A stretch of DNA of 64,000 nt, from positions 120,406,270 through 120,470,269 of the forward strand of contig OX465595.1 of NCBI GenBank assembly GCA_950022295.1, written 5' to 3'. This DNA comes from Bromus sterilis. Its lineage: Eukaryota; Streptophyta; Magnoliopsida; Poales; Poaceae. The stretch's first letter is position 1, and each line of letters starts with the position of its first letter. Below, in pieces: positions 1-11,462 of this stretch. The translations under genes and the position numbers were made by a program. The notes beneath the pieces are model-generated. The model was not told the DNA's origin. It did not search any database and saw only the letters and a list, made by a program, of their open reading frames with translations.

Positions 1-1380
1 CCAGCTCTTCCACGGCGGCGAGTCCGCGGCGACCACGGTGGTGACTGCTACGGCGTATGGGGAATAAAGGGGCGGTTGGCGGTGGTGCAAAACCTCACCA
101 GAGGGGCGTAGGGGAAGGCAGGCTTCTCGGGGAAGAAGCGTTGCAGCCGGAATCGAAGGAGTTCGCCGGCCGGTCCGAGGTAGAAGACGTAGACGATGCA
201 CACGGTGTAGGGGCTTCGACATCGATTCCTCCTGCAGGTTGATGAAGGCGACGACGGCGGGGCTCCACGACACAACGGCGAGGTGTCGCGAGCATGTTGG
301 CCGCGTGTGGCCACGGTAATGGCGACGGCGGCGCTCGGGTAATTTTCCCCCGAGGAGAGCGAGGTGAGGAGGAGGAATAGCTGGGGAGGCTGTCCAGGGG
401 GTGGCTGGGGTCAACCTTATCGCCTCCCCGGCCACAGTGGAGGTGGGGTGGCCGGCAGGCGTCCCAGCCACGGCGGTGGAGCCACGGCGACGGGGGCAGG
501 TGGGGATGGTGATTGGAGCAGGTAGGGGAGGTGTTTTGGGCCGGATGGGCCTCGCCTGGGGCGAGGCTTAGGGGTTTTTCTATTTTTTCGTTATTTGCTT
601 TTCTTTTCTGTTAGTTTTGTTTGTAATTAGTTTAATGTCTTTTATATTTTTCTACCACATAAAATTTGTTCCAAAATTATGGTTGCATCATAGTTAAGTG
701 CCACAAAAAGTTTGGGCATTAATAAAAATCATTTAGTATCTTGTTTTATTTAAAAAGATATTAAATGGTATTGCTTTGCTACTGTTTTTATTTGTTTAAC
801 ATTTTTAAACATGGTAATAAAATCCCATTTGACTTTTAATATAGCTTACTGTTATTTAGGCATTTTATAAAAATGGTCTCACAATTTTTAGTTCATTTAA
901 AATTTGCACTTGTTTATTTTATTCCATGGCAATTTAATAATTCCCAAAGCTATTGTTTCTATTTCATAATACTTTCTATACACTGTAATAGAATACCCAT
1001 TGCTATTTTAATCATGGCCTAATGATTGCTAGGCATTTTATTTAATATGTTTCATTAACTTTGGTTTAACTATGATTTCCATTTGTATATTAATTTCCAA
1101 AACAATCGGGATAATCCCACAACATTGGTTCCATCATTAGCATTGGCTTGTGATTATTCAAATGGCTAGTTGGATTTGGTTTAACCATGGTCAAGTTGAT
1201 TGACACGCATCCCCAATCCTTGGAGCAAAGTTTTATAATTTACCCAATTTGAAAATTTTATCCGGGTTGGAAATTGACAGAGCTATGATCAAAGATGATC
1301 ATGGATAGATCATCAACAGTAATGGTCACTAACAGTGGAATCACTGTAGTGATTACTGTACTGGATCTGAGGGTGTTACA
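1..1380. mobile_element. Non-coding LTR-like sequence, probably the end of a gypsy LTR
   Basis: The first 560 bases are GC-rich and are followed by about 800 bases of AT-rich sequence without a credible gene. This GC-rich then AT-rich layout is what long Triticeae gypsy LTRs look like. The bases GGGTGTTACA at 1371-1380 resemble the 3' end of an LTR of the TGTAACAC type, so I place a tentative boundary there. The small open frames here overlap each other on both strands and show no domain. No primer-binding site follows, so this could be a 3' LTR or a truncated copy. The assignment is inference. Confidence 0.35.
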
Positions 1381-1994
1381 GCAAACCACAATCCTAGCAG
1401 ATTTAGGAGTTGAATGATGAGCATGTGGCCCCTGCAACTGTTACTGCTTATTGCTGCTTAGTGATACAATGAGGGTGTTATGATTGTGAGTCGGGATGGA
1501 ATGAACACAGTGATGCTGATGATAACGTGTTGGTGAATCCACCCTAAACAAAGGTGAACGATGAGAGGCTGTGTAGGAGTACACAGTGGGTTGTCTCGTT
1601 GAACACTGCCCTAGGCCCCGAGTTCCTGTTTTGTGATCCAAGACAAAGAGTATGACCACATGTAGGGTTTATGGGAGCCCCGTTTGGCCTCTTTACGTAC
1701 CCTATCCAGTCCAGGAGTCACACTAGATTCGGGCTTTTCATTTGACTTAACCATAGATATGTGGGTGGACCTGTGAGGCAGTGAAACCATCTTTCAAAGG
1801 TGGTGTATCGGCCCCTTACATTATCTGAGTCCGTTTCGTAGAATCGGCCGGACTCTCGAGCGGTGACAAACTCAGGTAGTCGACTCCTGGATTAGAGAAG
1901 GTGATGTGAGGGTAGTGCCTTGGTTTCATCCACGTCCGACACCCGCTTGAAGGGTGACAAGAATGAGGCGATAAGTGATGACACGCGTGTGAAG

Positions 1995-2062
1995 ATGTAC
2001 ACCCCTGCAGGGTTAATGAACTATTCGGATAGCCGTGTCCGCGGTTATGGACTACTTGGAGA
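1995..2062 (+). promoter_or_regulatory. Conserved LTR motif, copy 1
   Basis: The core contains CCCTGCAGGGTTAA, then ATTCGGATAGCCGTGTCC, then CGGTTATGGAC. The same order of blocks occurs at about 6843-6905, 30775-30840, 38068-38134 and 47376-47446, in LTRs that otherwise do not look alike. Its function is unknown. It lies downstream of the promoter in those LTRs where I can place a TATA box, so it is probably transcribed. Confidence 0.6.
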
Positions 2063-2088
2063 CCTTTACTTGATCATAGACAACTTGA

Positions 2089-2167
2089 ATGGATACTTAT
2101 AAAACTCGCAAGATAAGCGTGAGTGCTATGGCATGCTTCCTCGTGGGGAAGTCGAGGAAGTATCCAT
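2089..2167. repeat. Nested inverted repeats
   Basis: An outer pair, ATGGATACTT at 2089-2098 and AAGTATCCAT at 2158-2167, is perfectly complementary. Inside it, CTTCCTCG at 2136-2143 pairs perfectly with CGAGGAAG at 2153-2160. The two pairs share three bases, so they are alternative folds rather than one continuous structure. Confidence 0.6.
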
Positions 2168-3603
2168 GGTGGTGTATTGGTTGGAGACTTGGTAGTGGAC
2201 TCGTGTACGCTTCTTACCTCAAGTCTGGTACTCGTAGTTCAGGACTAGCCAAGTCAAAGCTGGCACTTCTGCATGTTGAACCCCACCTCCTTTACCTTGA
2301 AACTTGAGCATGAGTAGTATAGTTCTGATGTAAGTCTTGATGAGTACGACTTTGTACTCACTTTTGCTTATTCTATGTGTTAGATGAGAACCCGGACCCC
2401 CGATAGAGTCACCGACCTGAAGCACGACGTTGACCTCGGTAGTATAGTTCCAGACAGCAGTCTGGTCCCTCGTGGATGGGCATGTATGTTTACAAGGCTT
2501 CTCTAAGCCATTTGTTAAACTTGTCTGTACTCCGACCTAATTTGGTACCGTTGTATGATGTAATGTTGATCACAGACATGTGATCTTTGTATGCTCTATG
2601 TGTAAGTCAATAAAGAAGTACATTGTAGAGTTATGTGATGATACCTGCTGTTCATACTAGACATGTGTGCTGCGTGTATGATTATAACATGCATGTCTTA
2701 GTATGGGTTTTCGAGACCTTAGTTATGATCTGGCTGGCGGTCTTTTATACACCAAGTGGCCGTTAGATGTGCGCATCTTGGGGCATCACGATGCGATTGC
2801 TCGTGACTCTGTCACGTGCACAATTTGTTGTATGATCGAGCCCTCCCTAGACCCCGACTAAGTGATCGGGTTGGAGTCTCTTTATGTAAGGGTTATGATT
2901 CAATCGATAACATGGTTGAGGCGACTTGTCTATGAGTATGGGAGTTCACCACCCATATCTTTTAGACTTGTGAGCGGGTGATGAGGACCCATCTCAGTTG
3001 ATCATCTGGCCTGGATGGGATGCCCCTCACGTACGATGCTTTCCGAGAGTCTTCTGTGCTTGGCCTTGTCTGCTCAGACAAGTGGGTACGGCTCTCGGCT
3101 CTTCATGTGATTGAGTTGTGATTGGAATTACGTACGCTAACCCCGGGTCCTAACAATCGTTCTTCCTCTTGATCTCCCGACGGTTTCGTTTTTCCGATGA
3201 TGTCGTCTCTCTGCGTAAAATATCTCGACGGAGTTCGTCGCTCGACATGGATCAGAATCCCTTGTTGGTGGTGTTGAAGATTTTCAACACTCTTTTCTCT
3301 CCCTCCCTCTCCCCCGGATCGTCCTGGATCTCGGGACGAGATCCCTTGTTGGTGGTGTTGTATTGTAAAAGCCCAGTTCACAAAAATTAATTTTTTTTTC
3401 TACGTGAATTGGTTGATTGTCTGATTTGTTTGTGGTGTTTGCATCCCCAATTTATTGATCGGCGATTATTTCCCCCCCTCTTATCTTGTAATGGACGGAG
3501 ACCGACCCTTGCCACCCTGACACTCGACCTTTGTGACACCGGGTATGACCCGAGTCACCGTCGCGAAAACCCGCACGAGACCAGCCGTAGCCAATGGAAT
3601 GAA

Positions 3604-3628
3604 AACCCGTTTAATAGTTAAACGGGTT
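3604..3628. repeat. Perfect 11-bp hairpin near the LTR start
   Basis: AACCCGTTTAA at 3604-3614 and TTAAACGGGTT at 3618-3628 are perfectly complementary around a 3-base loop, TAG. A smaller hairpin of the same design, CGGGT-ATG-ACCCG, lies at 3540-3552. Both are upstream of the TATA box, in the presumed U3 region, so they may be protein-binding sites rather than RNA structures. Confidence 0.75.
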
Positions 3629-3824
3629 ATTTTATAGTGTGCCGTAAAATGTTCTCAAAAAGGTTCCAGCGCGAGGTGAACGCCGCCGGCTCAATGCGCT
3701 GATCGCGCTGTTCGAAGTTTTACCCGAATCGGATATCCTGCGGACCCTCGGCGGTCAGAAACGTACACATCGCGCGCGCGAGAGAAAACCGGGGATGTTT
3801 TTGCAAACTGCCAGCCACCTGGGC

Positions 3825-3831
3825 TATATAA
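3825..3831 (+). promoter_or_regulatory. TATA box of the gypsy-type LTR
   Basis: TATATAA in the context GGGCTATATAAAGACC. It lies about 290 bases after the LTR start, a plausible position for the U3 promoter. No start site can be read from sequence alone. Confidence 0.55.
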
Positions 3832-6800
3832 AGACCACCACTCTCCCACCACTTTCTAGGGTTTCCCCTAATCCAAAATTGCAGCCACCCCCTCCACTTT
3901 TCCCCAAAAATACCCCATTTTCGCATTTTGCCCATTTTTCTAGCAATTCCAGCCAGATCCATCCTTGACCGTCAGATCTCGCGATCCGACGACCTAGGGA
4001 GCTCCTCAACCCCACCTTCTCTCTCCTCCCATGGACGCCTCCACGCCGCAAGCCCACGGCTGCACGGGCGCCGCCGCCGGCCGGGACCGTCGCCGCCGCG
4101 CTCCACTACCCGGTGAGGCCGCCTTCTCCCGCGCCTCCCCTCCATCTTCCTCTTCCCTCACCTCCTTCCTCGCCTCCTCGCAGGCATGGGCGCCTCCGAG
4201 CCATGGAAGTTCGCCGCCGCCTCCATAGAGCTCGGTCACGAGCCGCGCCTCGCCGCCCCTGGGACCAAGCCAACCGGATTCGGCCGGCCACGCCCTCCAG
4301 TGGTCTCCCGTCGCCAGATCCGGGCGGCCCTCATCGGAACCCCCTGCGCTTCCTATCTGCGGTTCTCACCGGAGCGCCGACCTCCGCCGTCGCGCCCTAC
4401 AGGAGGGCGCGGCCAGCCAGGCCCCCAACCGCCGGACAGGGCCGTCCCAGCCTCCACGTCGCCCCTCTGCGGTCCAGATCCACGCAGCCGTCAGCCACGC
4501 GCCACTTCGTCCTGTTGGGCCTCGGCCCAATGGTGAGCCAGGCCGAGCCGCCGCCCCTTTGTTCCCTTAGTTATTTTTCCTTTTTTTCTAAGTCCTGTGT
4601 ATAATTGTTGTTGTTACAATTTTGCGTTGTTATTTGCGAGTAAACCGTAGCCCGGTTGACGTTGCGCCCAAACGGAAATTTGTTTTGAATTGTTGTGTAC
4701 TTCAATCCATCTTTTGTGAGCATTTTGATTTGAGGACATCTTGATGTTGTTAATCTGTGTTGAAGTAGGTATCAGGCTGTTATCTACTATTAATTTTTGT
4801 TAAGTGCTGCTGCTGTTATTTTATTGCAAGTTTGATTGATGATTGTGACACATCCATGAGGCCTATTGCATTGATTCTTTTTGCATACTGTTAAGCATCA
4901 TGTCTACTTCCATTACATGTACTGCATTCTCATGTTTACATTTTTGGTCATAGATATGTTTAGCTCCAAATTTGCTATGCTGCTGTTGTTCACAACCACC
5001 TCTGTTTTTCACCAAGTCTGTAACTTTACGATGCCATGTTGCGTGCTTAATATCTTTTGAGCTTTGATGCCTATGACCTTGATTCTTGTTTGTACCTGAT
5101 CACCATCATGTCTACTTCATGCTCATATATTTCTATGTCATGTTGCTGCACTTTTGTATATATATTTACCCCTGTTTGTACACCATGAAAATAACAGTTT
5201 CTACCCTGTTTTCCTGATTTTCACTAAGTCATAGACCAGTAATGTTTTATTGCATTTTGCTTGGGCTATAATTAGTTGTCCATGATGCCTATTTGCATGA
5301 TTCCTTTTCCCATGCCTTCCCTGCCATGTCTACTTTATTTTCATATCATTTGTGACCATGTTTTCATTCATTATCCTGTTTATGCCTTGCTCTAAAGTGT
5401 GCTTCCGGATGTTGGCAGATTGTGTTCAAAACTTGTTTTGCTTATATCTTTTTAACCGTAACTCCGTTTGGAGTGTGTCTTATATGTAATTTGATTAGTA
5501 TTTCATGTATTTTGTGTTTATTCTATTGTTTGCTGCTGTTAACCAACCTGAAATATGGTTGAGGGCAGAACTGTATGAAATGCTTTAATTGTCGTGGGGT
5601 ACTTAGTGGAATGCCATTGTTTAGGTTGTGCCTCATTTAAATTGACTAACATAGATAGTTTATATTATGATTCATCTCTTGTCATGTTTGTGTGCCATGC
5701 CATGCTTGTGTGATATGCCATGTTAACAACCTTTGTTCATCTGGTGTAGCTAAACAACTTGAACCATTCTAAATGTGCGGTATCGTCGTGTGTGACGAGT
5801 ACTCCACTTAACATGTTAGTAACCGCTCTCGACGGTAGGTGCGATGTCTCGTGTTGCCTTCTTGTTGATCCTTGCTCGTGTTTGCTTCGTAGTAATAGAT
5901 GCTTTCTCATTGATTGCTTTCCAGTGTTTACCGTCTTGTCTGCTTCCGCGGGTACCTTCGGAGACGATGCGAGCTTGCGATCAACTACACCTTCGGAACC
6001 CGAATATTCAACAGGCAAGGACTATACATTACTTATGATCCATTATATTTCAACTAGTGGTTTGCATGCTAGTCTAGGTTATGTTCGATGTTTGATCCTA
6101 CCACATGTTTACAACCTCTTTCAAATCGATACAGCCATGTCCCCTCCCAGCAAACATTGTACTGCTATATTACTATTGCTCGTTGCTCAGCCCCTGCTTA
6201 GTATGAATGCTTAGGATGCTACGATGTCACCCTGTTACTCCTTGGTTTTGGCTATCACATAATTATATTGTTGTGGATGATATGATTATTATAATGTTGA
6301 CTATACTCGATGAAGGATGGAAGGTCTAGGCTATCCCGCCCCGACGCTTTGTTCCATTCGAGTCACCTAGCACCCGAGTTCCGGGTATTGTGTCTCTTGA
6401 TGAGCGTGGCTAACCGCGTGTGGGATACTATGGGGTCCCCTTTTCTTACCTACCTAGCTCCAAACCTTTCTAGTGGTGGCCCAAGATGATTTACCATTTG
6501 AAACCCGTGTGTGTGCTTGGTTGGATCCCCTCGCAGCTTTTAAACAACCCGGGCCAGCGAAGACAAGAGTTCTTCTGTTGGTCCACACTGGTGAGCTAGG
6601 GAAGCCCCTGAGTTCAGGTGAGGCTAACCCCGACCTTAGCCATACGGAAGAGTCCGATCCGAGAGCGCGGCCGTCTTTTGGATAGGGTGTCGACTCCCCG
6701 GGGGCCACCCGGATTTGTGCGTTGTTAGGTAGAGGGACCTGTCGTTTCGGATCTCTCGGAACTAAATCATAAAATGGATTCCTGTGATGGGTAGAAACTG

Positions 6801-6842
6801 AGAGAGACGGGCGTGCATGCGGAGCCTTTTAATGGGAAGTTG

Positions 6843-6905
6843 GTAAACCCCTGCAGGGTTAAATCTTTTCAAGAAGCCTTGTCCATGGTTATGGACGACT
6901 TGAGA
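6843..6905 (+). promoter_or_regulatory. Conserved LTR motif, copy 2
   Basis: The blocks are CCCCTGCAGGGTTAAAT, then AAGCCTTGTCCATGG, then TTATGGACGACTTGAG. The block order and spacing match the copy at 1995-2062, although the surrounding LTR sequence differs. Confidence 0.55.
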
Positions 6906-7679
6906 CCTACTCCTTGTTCATAGACAACAACAACTGAGATAATCTTAATATAACTTGATAACGTGTGTGTGCCTTGACTGCTTCTTCTTCGTTGGGATGC
7001 GAAGAGGAGGACAAGCATAGGATAGGTGTTATGTTTGCGTAAGTAGCTGATAGCGGACTTGTTGGAGGCGATTCCTCATCAAATGCTTGGCTTCTTATCT
7101 TACCCTCTAGATCGTTAGCCACTTCATAAATGCTAGTGCGGCAGCAACCTCACCACTTACCCCATCCTTACCGTAAACTACTAGTTGTCCTTGAATGACG
7201 AGTGATGAAGTCCTTGCTGGGTCAGTTGACCACTACAGTTGGATGTTGAGCACTTCTGTACATATGATATACCCGCAAACTCTTTTCAGGGTTCTTGATC
7301 GATAACAGGTACAATGATCGATGTTTCACGTGGAGACTCGACGACGACTAGTTAGATGGATCCCGGCGGAGGGCCTGGACGTGTGTGGTTATGGGGTTCG
7401 ATGATTTTCTCTTTGTCACTAGGCAATGATTGTAGTCTGTACTCAGACATGTATCTTCCGATGATGTAATGTATTAAGGCAGTTGTATGCCGATTGTATG
7501 AGATGTTGTATCTATGTAGTTGTAATGTTGTGATATCATGTTGGAAATCCGGGGCATATGGCTTTTTCGTATGTCGCGGTGGGACCGATATGTGCTTTGT
7601 CCCCGGATCTGGATGGAAACAACTAGATCTGGAATAGTACCGCAGATCGGGCCTTATAGTATGTACGTAGTTTGTCCTG

Positions 7680-8744
7680 TTATCCTTCTGATCTTGCTAT
7701 ACATGTGCCCCTTGCTTCGTCTGCGGTATCTTTATCATCCTGGATTGCTTCTTCTGACTCTTCTTCTTCGTACCCCGAGATTTGGGGATCTACAAACTTT
7801 AGGTCGTGTGGCAGCACAGCTTCTGCCCCATATACCATAAAAAAGGTGTGTACTTGGTTGAGGCGTTGGGGGTGGTGCGCAGGCTGCATAGGACTCCGGG
7901 GAGTTCTTCTACCCAGTTTCCTGCAGCCTGTTCGAGTGGTGCGAGGAGGCGCTTCTTTATTCCTCCACATACTAAGTCGTTTGCCTTCTCCACCTGGCCG
8001 TTATACTGTGGGTGCGCGACAGATGCGTAGTGGATTTTAATGCCCAAATCTTGGCAGAAGTTCTAGAATTCTGCTGCTGTGAAGTTTTTACCGTTGTTTG
8101 TGATGATGTTATGTGGTACGCCGAATCTGAAGATGATAGACTACCGTGAGGGCTGTTGAGCTGGTTATGGGTACTGCCTCGATCCCCATGGTGAACTTGT
8201 CTATTGCTACAACGAGATGTGTTCGTCCTCCTTTTGAGGATTTCTTGAGTGGGCCTACCATGTCGAGTCCCCAAGTGGCGAACAGCCAGGATAGTGGTAT
8301 GGTTTAGAGTTCTGATGCTGGGGCGTGTGGCGTGCTGGCGAATTTTTGGCAGGCGATGCAGCGTCGCACGATGTCTTCCGCGTTTCGCATTGAGGTTGGT
8401 CAGTAGAACCCTGCTCGAAAGGCTTTGGCCACGAGTGCGCGACTGCTCGCATGGTGCCCGCAAGTGCCTTTGTGGATCTCGAGAAATAGGGCTTTGCCGT
8501 CTTCTTCCTCAATGCACTTTTGGAGGACCAGGGAGATGCTGCGCTTGTAGAGCTGCCCATTGATTACTGTGAATTCTTTAGATCGTCGACTGATGCACCG
8601 GGATTCTGCGACGTCTTGTGGTAAGGTGTTTTGAATTAGGAATCGAACGAACTGTTTTGTCCATGCTGGGCCTTCGGGTGCGGCTGGCTCTGCTTCCTCG
8701 ACTGCTTCGTTGCCTACTTCATTAGTTGAGTTCGCAGCCGCCAC
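7680..8744 (-). pseudogene. Tat-A integrase remnant
   Basis: Integrase inserts the element cDNA into host DNA. The N-terminal zinc-binding region is visible in the frame at 8744-8400 (HKGTCGHHASSRALVAKAF, the H-H part of the HHCC finger). The C-terminal part of the catalytic core is in the frame at 8047-7799, with HPQYNGQVEKAND, where the glutamate of the D-D-E triad lies in GQVEKAND. The core between them is split over several frames (8463-7972 and 8560-8255) and cannot be read through. The frame at 7970-7680 follows. Inactive. Confidence 0.75.
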
Positions 8745-8997
8745 TTGTGCTGGTTCGCTGGTGTCATCATCCTCTGCGTCCGCCTCCGGTGCGGGTTCCT
8801 TGATTTTGATTGAACTCTGGCTGATACTTTCGAGGAAAACGCCTGGGGAAATTGGTCCTCGGGTTGATCCGATGTTTGTGAGCTCGTCTGCTTCTGTGTT
8901 ATTTGCTCTGGAGACATAGTTTAGATCGCAGCCGTCGAATCCTCTTTCCAGGGTCTTGTAGAGCTTCTGTTAAGCCATCATGTTTTCTGCGAGTGCT

Positions 8998-9499
8998 TCA
9001 CAGTCCCTCATTGTCTGCTGGACGACGAGGTTGGAGTCGCCGTAGATTAAGAGACGAGTGGCGCCGCAAGATTTTTCCATGTGCATGCCATGGAGTAGTG
9101 CCTCGTATTATGCTTTGTTGTTTGAGGCATTGCTGAAGTTGATCTGGAGCACGTATCTGAGTTTGGCTCCTTTGTTGTTTGAGGCATTGCTGATTAGTAC
9201 GACGCCTGCTCCAGCTCCTTGTTGTCTTTTTGACCCATCGAAGAACATTGTCCATGAGTTGGACAGGTCTGGGGGCCAGGTGTTTGCACTTCTCTCCCCT
9301 CGACTAGGAAGTCTCGGAGTACTTGGGCTTTGATTGCCGTTGGGTGTTTGAACTGTAGGTCGCGGGGACTGGGCTTGATGTTCCATTCAGCGACTCGGCC
9401 AGTTGCTCCAGGGTTGTTGAGGATGTCCGCGAGTGGTGCGCTACTCACGATCGTGATGAGGTTCTCGTCGAAGTAATGTGTTACTTTCCTTGAAGTCAT
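8998..9499 (-). pseudogene. Tat-A RNase H remnant
   Basis: The frame at 9386-9108 contains WTMFFDGSKRQQGAGAGVVL followed by KLRYVLQINFSNASNNKA. This is the RNase H fold found after RT in Tat elements, with the first catalytic aspartate in FFDGS. The reading frame changes near 9200-9260 (9499-9194 and 9255-8998 are the flanking frames). A 23-base segment encoding SNASNNK is present twice, 57 bases apart, which places an extra NASNNK inside the domain. Inactive. Confidence 0.75.
9114..9193. repeat. 23-bp direct repeat inside Tat-A RNase H
   Basis: TTTGTTGTTTGAGGCATTGC followed by TGA occurs at 9114-9136 and again at 9171-9193. The offset is 57 bases, a whole number of codons. The left copy is the expected position of the encoded residues; the right copy looks like a templated insertion. 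Confidence 0.75.
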
Positions 9500-9791
9500 G
9501 ACGATGGCGTATACGAGCTTCTAGTAGGGCAGGTACCGTTGCTGAGATTTTTTGAGGAGCATGCTTAGGTAGTAGATTGGCTTTGTATGCTCTAGATTTT
9601 GCCTTCTTCCGCGCGCTCGACGACGAGCGCCGTGCTGACTACGCTGCTGCGTGCCTCTATGTAGAGGTAAAGGGGTTCTCGCTCCTTGGGCACTGCCAAG
9701 ATTGGTTGTGTCGAGAGGGTCTTTTTAGGTCTGTGAATGCGTTGTGAGTTTCCTCGGTCCACTCAAATTTTTATCCTTTTCTGAGCATCTG

Positions 9792-10676
9792 TTAGAATGG
9801 TAGGGTCCTTTCTCCCAGCCTGCTGATGAAGCGGCTCAGTGTTGCGAGTCTTCCTGTGAGTTGTTGTACGCCTTTGATGTTCACTGGTTCTTGCATTTTT
9901 GCGATTGCTTGGACTTTTTCAGGATTCGCTTTGATTCCTCGAGCGGAGACCATGTATACGAGCAGTTTTCCGGCTGGGACGCCGAACACACACTTTTTTG
10001 GGTTGAGCTTGATTCTGTATTTGTTGAGTGCAGCGAAGGTTTAGCGGAGGTCGTCGAGTAGCATATTTGCGCTATACGTTTTGATGACGATGTCGTTGAC
10101 GTAGACTTGGACGTTTCTGTCAATTTGGTCTCTCAAGTATGCTTGCATCATCTGTTGGTACGTGGCTCCGGCGTTTTTCAGTCCAAAGGGCATTGTTATG
10201 TAGCAGAATACGCCGTAGGGGCTGATGAACGAGGTGTGCTCTTCGTCTTCTTCCTTCATCCTGATTTGGTTGTATCCTGAGTAGGCGTCGAGGAAGGATA
10301 GGAGCTCGCATCCTGCGGTGGAGTCGATTATCTGGTCTATCCTTGGCAGAGGAAAGTGGTCCTTTGGGTAGTGTTTGTTGATGGCCCCGTATTCCATGCA
10401 CATCCGTAGCATGTCGGTGTCCTATTTAGGTACCAAGGCTGTGTTTGCTATCCAGGTGGCCTTTTTTGTCTCCTGGATGAATTGCGCGTCGAGTAGTCGG
10501 TTGATCTCTTCTCCGATGGCTCTACGCTTGGGTCCTGAGAATTGGCGCAACGCCTGCTTTACTGGTTTGGTGTTTGGGTGTATGTGTAGCGCGTGCTCTG
10601 CGAACTCTCGTGGTATTCCGGGCATGTCGGCCGGGCACCAGGCGAAAATTTTGCACTCCTCGCAGAGGAAAACCAT
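9792..10676 (-). pseudogene. Tat-A reverse transcriptase remnant
   Basis: The frame at 10676-10422 holds the start of RT (KIFAWCPADMPGIP, FSGPKRRAIGEEINRLL). The frame at 10412-10041 holds the palm (MEYGAINKHYPKDHFPLPRI, SFLDAYSGYNQI, FGLKNAGATYQQMM). The frame at 9989-9792 holds the thumb and connection (ANPEKVQAI). The catalytic YVDD box reads YVND, so the second metal-binding aspartate is an asparagine. The change is GAC to AAC at a CpG, as expected from deamination of a methylated site. Stops and shifts separate the frames. Confidence 0.85.
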
Positions 10677-10784
10677 GAGGGCATTTTCTTGTTCTTCTGG
10701 AAGGTGGGCGTAGATTCAGAACATCTTGTCTGGGTCCATTGGGTGCACCTGATGGGCGACTACGACGCTGAAGTCGTGAGTAAA

Positions 10785-11273
10785 TTATTTTGATTCGCTT
10801 CTGCTTGCAAGTGGAAAAATGCTCTTGTCTGTCACCATGGCTATTTCTTCGCGTTGTTGCTGAGCTCCAAACGTGTCAGAAACTTTGTGAAAATATCGAT
10901 CGCATTGGTCTGATTTGATAAAACTCCCGTTGACCGTGATGACCCCTGCGCGTCCTGGCATCTTGAGCTTGACGTATGCATAGTGCGGGACCGCCTTGAA
11001 TTGAGCGACTGCGGGTCGCCTGAGTATGGCGTGGTATTGGGACTGCCAGTCGAGTACTTCGAACTCGAGGAATTTCCTTGCGAAGTTGCCTCTGCTGCCA
11101 AAGACGACATCGAGCTCAATTGTTCCGAGGGAGGCGGCCGCTTCGCCTGGAACTACACCGTAGAGTATGACGCCTGACTTCTTCCAGACTGACCGCGGAA
11201 TCAGCAACTTGCGTAAGGTGCTGGTGAAAATTATGTTTAGGCTACTTCCCCCGTCCATGAAAACTATGTCCAT
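10785..11273 (-). pseudogene. Tat-A aspartic protease region
   Basis: A 162-residue open frame begins MDIVFMDGGSSLNIIFTSTL. DGGSSLN is the active-site motif of plant gypsy proteases, in place of the usual D-S/T-G, and the aspartate is kept. Downstream are VLDWQSQYHAILRRPAVAQF and HYAYVKLKMPG, which follow the protease in Tat elements. The protease would cut the gag-pol polyprotein. The frame is open here, but it is not connected to an intact gag or RT. Confidence 0.8.
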
Positions 11274-11462
11274 GTCGTAGCCACCGATCTGGGCGTCGAG
11301 GACTAGCGGTGCGTCCCCTGGCCATGGAATTGCGGAAGGGTGGTCGCTTTATGAGAAATTAATGTTAGTTTCTGCGCCGTACGGATAGTAAGCTTCTACT
11401 ATTTTTAGGTCCTCGGCTGCTCGAGTCTGCAGGGTATGGGCGTCTTGTGTTGCTTTTGAAGG

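Larger units (their letters stand above)
1381..3531 (+). mobile_element. Gypsy-type LTR fragment, non-coding
   Basis: No gene is visible. The stretch carries a motif at about 1995-2062 that also occurs in three other gypsy LTRs in this window, which is the main reason for calling it LTR. Bases 3325-3360 (a CTCGGGACGAGAT tract followed by G-rich sequence) resemble the polypurine region that precedes a chromovirus 3' LTR. A 20-base near repeat, CCCTTGTTGGTGGTGTTG with flanks, occurs at about 3257 and again at about 3342. The exact ends and family are unknown. The strand is taken from the orientation of the shared motif. Confidence 0.4.
3532..7540 (+). mobile_element. Long gypsy-type LTR, truncated at its 3' end
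   Basis: The left end reads TGTGACACC, a standard start for Triticeae gypsy LTRs. A TATA box at 3825-3831 lies in a typical promoter context. It is followed by a GC-rich block with small overlapping frames (about 4000-4550), then AT-rich sequence. The LTR motif shared with other elements is at about 6843-6905. No matching LTR end or primer-binding site is seen, and the sequence changes to Tat-type integrase remnants near 7541. No protein domain was recognised in any frame. The GC-rich frames on both strands are LTR sequence rather than genes. Both boundaries are inferred by eye. Confidence 0.5.

Noticed and set aside
4106..4604. Overlapping GC-rich open frames on both strands, up to 163 codons, resembling a proline/arginine-rich protein
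   Set aside because: They lie within an LTR downstream of its TATA box, overlap in several frames, and have no domain. GC-rich sequence gives such frames by chance.
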